Part shown: in pieces, positions 61,302 through 64,000 of the stretch
How the letters are laid out: every line of letters starts with the position of its first letter
Numbering within the stretch: the stretch's first letter is position 1
NCBI RefSeq assembly: GCF_021044565.1
Contig: NZ_CP087997.1
Span: 3,348,001-3,412,000 of the forward strand
Length of the DNA: 64,000 bases
Origin: Subtercola endophyticus
GTDB lineage: Bacteria; Actinomycetota; Actinomycetes; Actinomycetales; Microbacteriaceae
Reading direction: 5' to 3'
Translations under genes and position numbers: made by a program
Notes under the pieces: generated by a model
Databases searched by the model: none
Seen by the model: only the letters and a program-made list of their open reading frames with translations
What the model was told of the DNA's origin: nothing

Positions 61302-61624
61302 TTACGGCGTGGAGCTTGCCGGTCTGATCGAGACAATACGCAGAGGTCGCTAACGCGACAAAGCCTGCGGCGTCAGTGGCCCATGCGCCTTTGTCGATGA
61401 GCGCTTGGTGGCTGAGCTCCAGCCGGAGTCTCCCGGTTGCTCCAGGCAGCGCAGACCTGAGCGCCGCTACGTCGGAGCGAGTCATCCTGCCAAGCATGAA
61501 ATGAACTGATCGCCCTGACTGATTTGAAGAATTGGGTTTCGGGCAGGGTCGGATGGGTACCCGCGCAAACGGTTAGCGCGAGCGCGTTGACCGCGACCAG
61601 AGCGATTGCAATACGTCGTCTCAT
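61291..61624 (-). pseudogene. Frameshifted DUF732-like secreted protein
   Basis: Frame 1 from ATG 61624 gives a signal peptide (RRRIAIALVAVNALALTVCAG), then LPETQFFKSVRAISSF and RRSGAQVCAAW, and stops at 61373. Another frame continues with ALIDKGAWATDAAGFVALATSAYC to 61291. Joined, they give the Cys...Cys DUF732 pattern (G-x-x-V-C ... F-V-x-x-A-x-x-A-Y-C). The shift lies at about 61400-61450. A sequencing error is possible. Confidence 0.6.
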
Positions 61625-61948
61625 CGTTCCCCGTCGTGATTCTGGGCGCGGAAAGCGCGGAGGGAGTTAGATTCGCCTGCACGAAAGGGCAAAAAACCCG
61701 CGGTATTCCGCGTGATGCAGGGTGCCGCGTAGCGGCTCAGAATTCTTTGAGCGCGTAGCGCGCCTGGTCGGCCGGCTGACCGAGAATGTCGGCGTGTCGG
61801 CTTTGCATACTGTCAGGCCCCGTCTGCATGATGGGTGCAGGAGAGCCCCGCGGGAGTCTGGCGGGGAAGCTGATTTGTGGGTTAGGGTCTGCTGAGCTTT
61901 TTGTTGACTGTTTTCCTTGTTACGCGGCCACGCTGACCGCGTTCTTGG
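61625..61948. other. 324-base gap between pseudogene and IS30 remnant
   Basis: No gene supported. It contains GCGCGTAGCGCGC-type sequence at about 61751-61763 and probably holds the left end of the IS30 element (A/T-richer at 61880-61930), but I cannot identify its terminal inverted repeat. Confidence 0.4.
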
Positions 61949-62491
61949 ATGAAGGAGGTGACAGGGCGCGCGCCAATGCGTTCGCCCGGCCATCCAGGGC
62001 ATCCACGATCGAAGGAACGCGCGTTCTGGGCGGTCATCGCGACGGGTGTGTTACCGACCGAGGCTGGTGTCGCTATCGGCGTGTCTCCGGTCGCGGGCTC
62101 GCGATGGTTCCGAGAATCAGGCGGTATGTCGCCTTATTCCTGGCCCGCGCCGTCGGGCCGTTACTTGTCATTAGCGGAACGCGAGGAGATCGCCATCCAG
62201 AAGGCGTTAGGCAAGGGCGTTCGTCAGATCGCAGCGGTTCTCGGGCGTAACCCCTCGACGATCTCTCGTGAGTTGCGACGAAACGCGGCGACTCGCGGCG
62301 GGAAACTCGACTATCGGGCATCCGTCGCGCAATGGAAAGCCGAGCTGTTTGCCAAACGACCAAAGCTCGCCAAGCTGGCCGCGAATCAGCGCCTGCGCAC
62401 ATACGTTGAGGAACGTCTTGCGGGTGGTGTCGAGCGTCCCGACGGGACGTTCGTGCGTGGCCCTGGCACAGGATGTCTAACCCCGGGTTAA
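61949..62491 (+). mobile_element. IS30-family transposase, N-terminal fragment
   Basis: About 180 of an expected ~400-460 residues. The N-terminal helix-turn-helix region reads YLSLAEREEIAIQKALGKGV and RQIAAVLGRNPSTISRELRR, then YRASVAQWKAELFAKRPK and RTYVEERLAGGV, all IS30 hallmarks. The DDE catalytic domain is missing. Homology stops at GTFVRGPGT, where the tip of an IS3-type element begins; the last residues and stop derive from it. The start may be 61949 or 61976. Confidence 0.88.
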
Positions 62492-62670
62492 ATGGAGGTT
62501 CTTGATTCCCTGGAAGGGTAAGAATCGTGCCTGCGATGAAGAAGTATCCGCCCGAGTTGAAAGAGCGGGCTATCCGGTTGGTTTTGGACTCCGTTGACGA
62601 GAACGGTGGCCGTCGTGGAGCCTTTGAAATCGATTGCGGGCAAGCACCCGTCGGTCGGCTGACTCAATAA
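62474..62670 (+). mobile_element. IS3-family remnant (left end and start of orfA)
   Basis: It begins TGTCTAACCCCGGGTTAAAT, likely the terminal inverted repeat, inserted into the IS30 gene. A 44-codon frame (ATG 62536, or GTG 62527) opens KKYPPELKERAIRLVLDSVD, a typical IS3 OrfA start. A frame change after RRGA is suggested, because another frame reads KSIAGKHPSVG, as expected at that place. No orfB or right end remains. Confidence 0.82.
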
Positions 62671-62872
62671 TTTCGAAACCCATCACTCTGTCTGACGGAG
62701 GAGTGATAAACGTTGAGTTCCCTGCAGGCAACCAGGTGGCGATTTTCAAGGTCTCGGATTTGAGTTCCTGAAGTTGGACTGCTCAGGACGGGAGCCTCTG
62801 ACCAGCCCCGTGTTAGATGCATCGTTGGGGGAAGTGTCTCGCGATTTCTGCCTGCACGGTCGGCAAAAATGA

Positions 62873-62895
62873 ACAGATAACTGTACAGATAGCTG
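62873..62895. promoter_or_regulatory. Direct repeat upstream of marR
   Basis: ACAGATAACTG (62873-62883) and ACAGATAGCTG (62885-62895) repeat at 12-base spacing, with a related ATAGTTGTG following at 62897-62905. They lie 24 bases before the marR start, in the place expected for an autoregulatory site. The rest of 62671-62918 shows no gene. Confidence 0.5.
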
Positions 62896-62918
62896 CATAG
62901 TTGTGTTAGCCTGGGGCC

Positions 62919-63422
62919 ATGAGCAAGCCAGCCGACACTTCGGGTTCCGCAACGGCAGCCGCCCCGCTTGCCCCGCACGCCGCACCCGCGCAGGTGGAGC
63001 ACGACACAACAGCCAGCGAGCTGCGGGTCGTGCTCGGCCAGCTGACGCGGCGCCTGCGCGAGCAGGGCAATGGAGGCAGCGACTACACGCATTCGCAGGG
63101 CAGTGCCCTGCTGAGGCTCGAGCGCGAAGGGCCGCAGACCATCAGCGACCTTGCAAGAGCCGAAGGCGTGAGGCCGCAGTCGATGGCGGCAATCGTTCAA
63201 TTCTTGCTCGAGGCAGGGTACATCGAAGGTTCGCCCGACCCGAAAGATGGGCGCAAGACGCTGCTTTCCATCACCGACGAGGCCCGCGCCAAGTTCGCGA
63301 GTGGGCGTCTCGCGAAAGAAGATTGGCTCTTTCGCACCATCAGAACCACGTTCACGGACGACGAGCGGCAGGCGCTCGCCACGAGCATCCCGTTGCTGCG
63401 GCGTCTCGCCACGTCGCCCTGA
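62919..63422 (+). CDS. MarR-family regulator
   Basis: 167 residues. An Ala/Pro-rich N-terminal 25 residues, then TASELRVVLGQLTRRLREQ. The wHTH is PQTISDLARAEGVRPQSMAAIVQFLLEAGYIEGSPDPKDGRKTLLSIT (core DLARAEGVRPQSMAAIVQFL, wing DPKDGRK). The C-terminal dimer helices include LFRTIRTTFTDDERQ. Probably regulates the isochorismatase-family gene 110 bases downstream. The last seven codons are duplicated just after the stop. Confidence 0.9.
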   Translation: MSKPADTSGSATAAAPLAPHAAPAQVEHDTTASELRVVLGQLTRRLREQGNGGSDYTHSQGSALLRLEREGPQTISDLARAEGVRPQSMAAIVQFLLEAGYIEGSPDPKDGRKTLLSITDEARAKFASGRLAKEDWLFRTIRTTFTDDERQALATSIPLLRRLATSP

Positions 63423-63449
63423 CGCAAAGGCGTCTCGCCACGTCGCCCT
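63400..63449. repeat. 21-bp direct repeat spanning the marR stop
   Basis: GGCGTCTCGCCACGTCGCCCT occurs at 63400-63420 and again, identical, at 63429-63449; the marR TGA starts on the last base of copy 1. The pattern looks like a recent slippage duplication. Confidence 0.9.
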
Positions 63450-63532
63450 AGCCGCCACCAGGCTGCCTTGCCCGATCTTTCGGGCGGCTTCGCCATGCCC
63501 GAAAACTACTTCATACAACACAAGGAGCCCCC

Positions 63533-64000
63533 ATGCCCATCACCGCCCTCGACGAACGTACCGCCCTCATCGTGATCGACCTGCAGGCCGGAATCGTGAA
63601 GATGCCGGTCATCCATCCCATCGACGAGGTCATCGCGCGTTCGGCCGCGCTCGCCACGGAGTTTCGCCGCCGCGGCCTGCCGGTCGTTCTCGTGAGCGTC
63701 GACGGCCGGCCCGGTGGGCGCACCGACGTCAACGGCGGCAGCGCGGGCACACCTTCGGCTTTTCCGGCCGATTGGCTTCCGCTTGTCGACGAGCTCGACC
63801 CGCAGCCTACGGACATTCGCGTCACGAAGCAGACGGGCAGCGCGTTCGTCAACACGGGCCTCGACGAGAAACTGAAGCAGCTCGGCGTCACCCAGGTGGT
63901 CGTCACGGGAGTCTCGACCAGCAACGGGGTCGAATCGACGGCGCTGTACGCGTTCAATCACGGCTACCACGTCACGATCCCGACGGATGCCGTGACCGAC
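63533..64000 (+). CDS. Isochorismatase-family hydrolase (3' end outside window)
   Basis: 156 residues to the window edge, ATG 63533 with AAGGAG 7 bases upstream. ALIVIDLQAGIV holds the catalytic Asp and DIRVTKQTGSAFVNTGLD the catalytic Lys. The third position, usually Cys in nicotinamidase-like hydrolases, lies in GVSTSNGVESTA and is Gly. This is typical of the isochorismatase-like/YcaC-related branch with GVATSxGVE motifs. Substrate unknown. Regulation by the upstream MarR is inferred. Confidence 0.92.
   Translation, partial: MPITALDERTALIVIDLQAGIVKMPVIHPIDEVIARSAALATEFRRRGLPVVLVSVDGRPGGRTDVNGGSAGTPSAFPADWLPLVDELDPQPTDIRVTKQTGSAFVNTGLDEKLKQLGVTQVVVTGVSTSNGVESTALYAFNHGYHVTIPTDAVTD

Noticed and set aside
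62740..62775. tRNA fragment or attachment site at the sequence reading GGTCTCGGATTTGAGTTCC
   Set aside because: It superficially resembles a T-arm, but the conserved GTTCGAATC core is not present and no acceptor or anticodon stems can be folded.

Overview
The window reads as chromosomal DNA of a high-GC actinobacterium, most likely of the family Microbacteriaceae (inferred; there is no rRNA or tRNA gene here to confirm it). Reasons: strong G/C third-position bias, many GTG starts, ATGA/GTGA start-stop overlaps, a coproporphyrin-dependent haem gene order broken by three small membrane-protein genes, and very frequent GCATCC/GGATGC hexamers.

Bases 1-9130 hold the haem cluster on the + strand: hemY (5' end outside the window), three small envelope genes (YtxH-like, holin-like, DUF3618), hemQ, hemH, hemC, hemD, hemB and hemL. 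Together they run from glutamate semialdehyde to haem; hemE and hemA are not in the window. Bases 9.1-19.7 kb carry a TPR giant and its membrane partner, a YhdH/AcuI-type reductase, an ABC exporter and an LssY-domain protein. Bases 19.9-28.4 kb carry a PEP-mutase-like lyase, TrhO, an unrecognised 570-residue protein enclosed by two imperfect palindromes, and a translationally coupled MFS exporter / FAD oxidoreductase / CorA operon. That operon faces a TetR gene across a clear operator.

Bases 29.5-44.2 kb contain an AlkA-type glycosylase, a small XRE regulator, bifunctional putA, GntR and Lrp regulators, a guanidine-modifying enzyme coupled to rocD, a POT peptide transporter, and an MFS/MarR pair. 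The arginine, ornithine and proline genes form a plausible route to glutamate. The gap at 45.75-46.64 kb is a tandem array of long repeats, each containing 12-13 bp hairpins. It is followed by an FBP zinc-finger protein, a MocR regulator facing a 55-residue membrane peptide plus phzF, a pectinacetylesterase-like protein without the nucleophilic serine, and an M18 aminopeptidase.

From about 53.8 kb the sequence becomes accessory in character. It holds an autoregulated XRE/nucleotidyltransferase pair resembling a type IV toxin-antitoxin module, a glutathionylspermidine-synthase-like gene with a possibly truncated lipoprotein, and a MarR-controlled membrane protein/amidohydrolase pair. Next come an orphan LexA box in a nearly gene-free stretch, two secreted orphans, a frameshifted DUF732-like gene, and an IS30 remnant cut by an IS3 remnant. 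The window ends with a MarR regulator and a partial isochorismatase-family gene.

Two themes recur. Many otherwise conserved enzymes carry Ala/Gly/Pro/Ser-rich, often tandem-repeated insertions or tails. Many intergenic gaps hold long near-perfect inverted repeats, some of which are related to each other.
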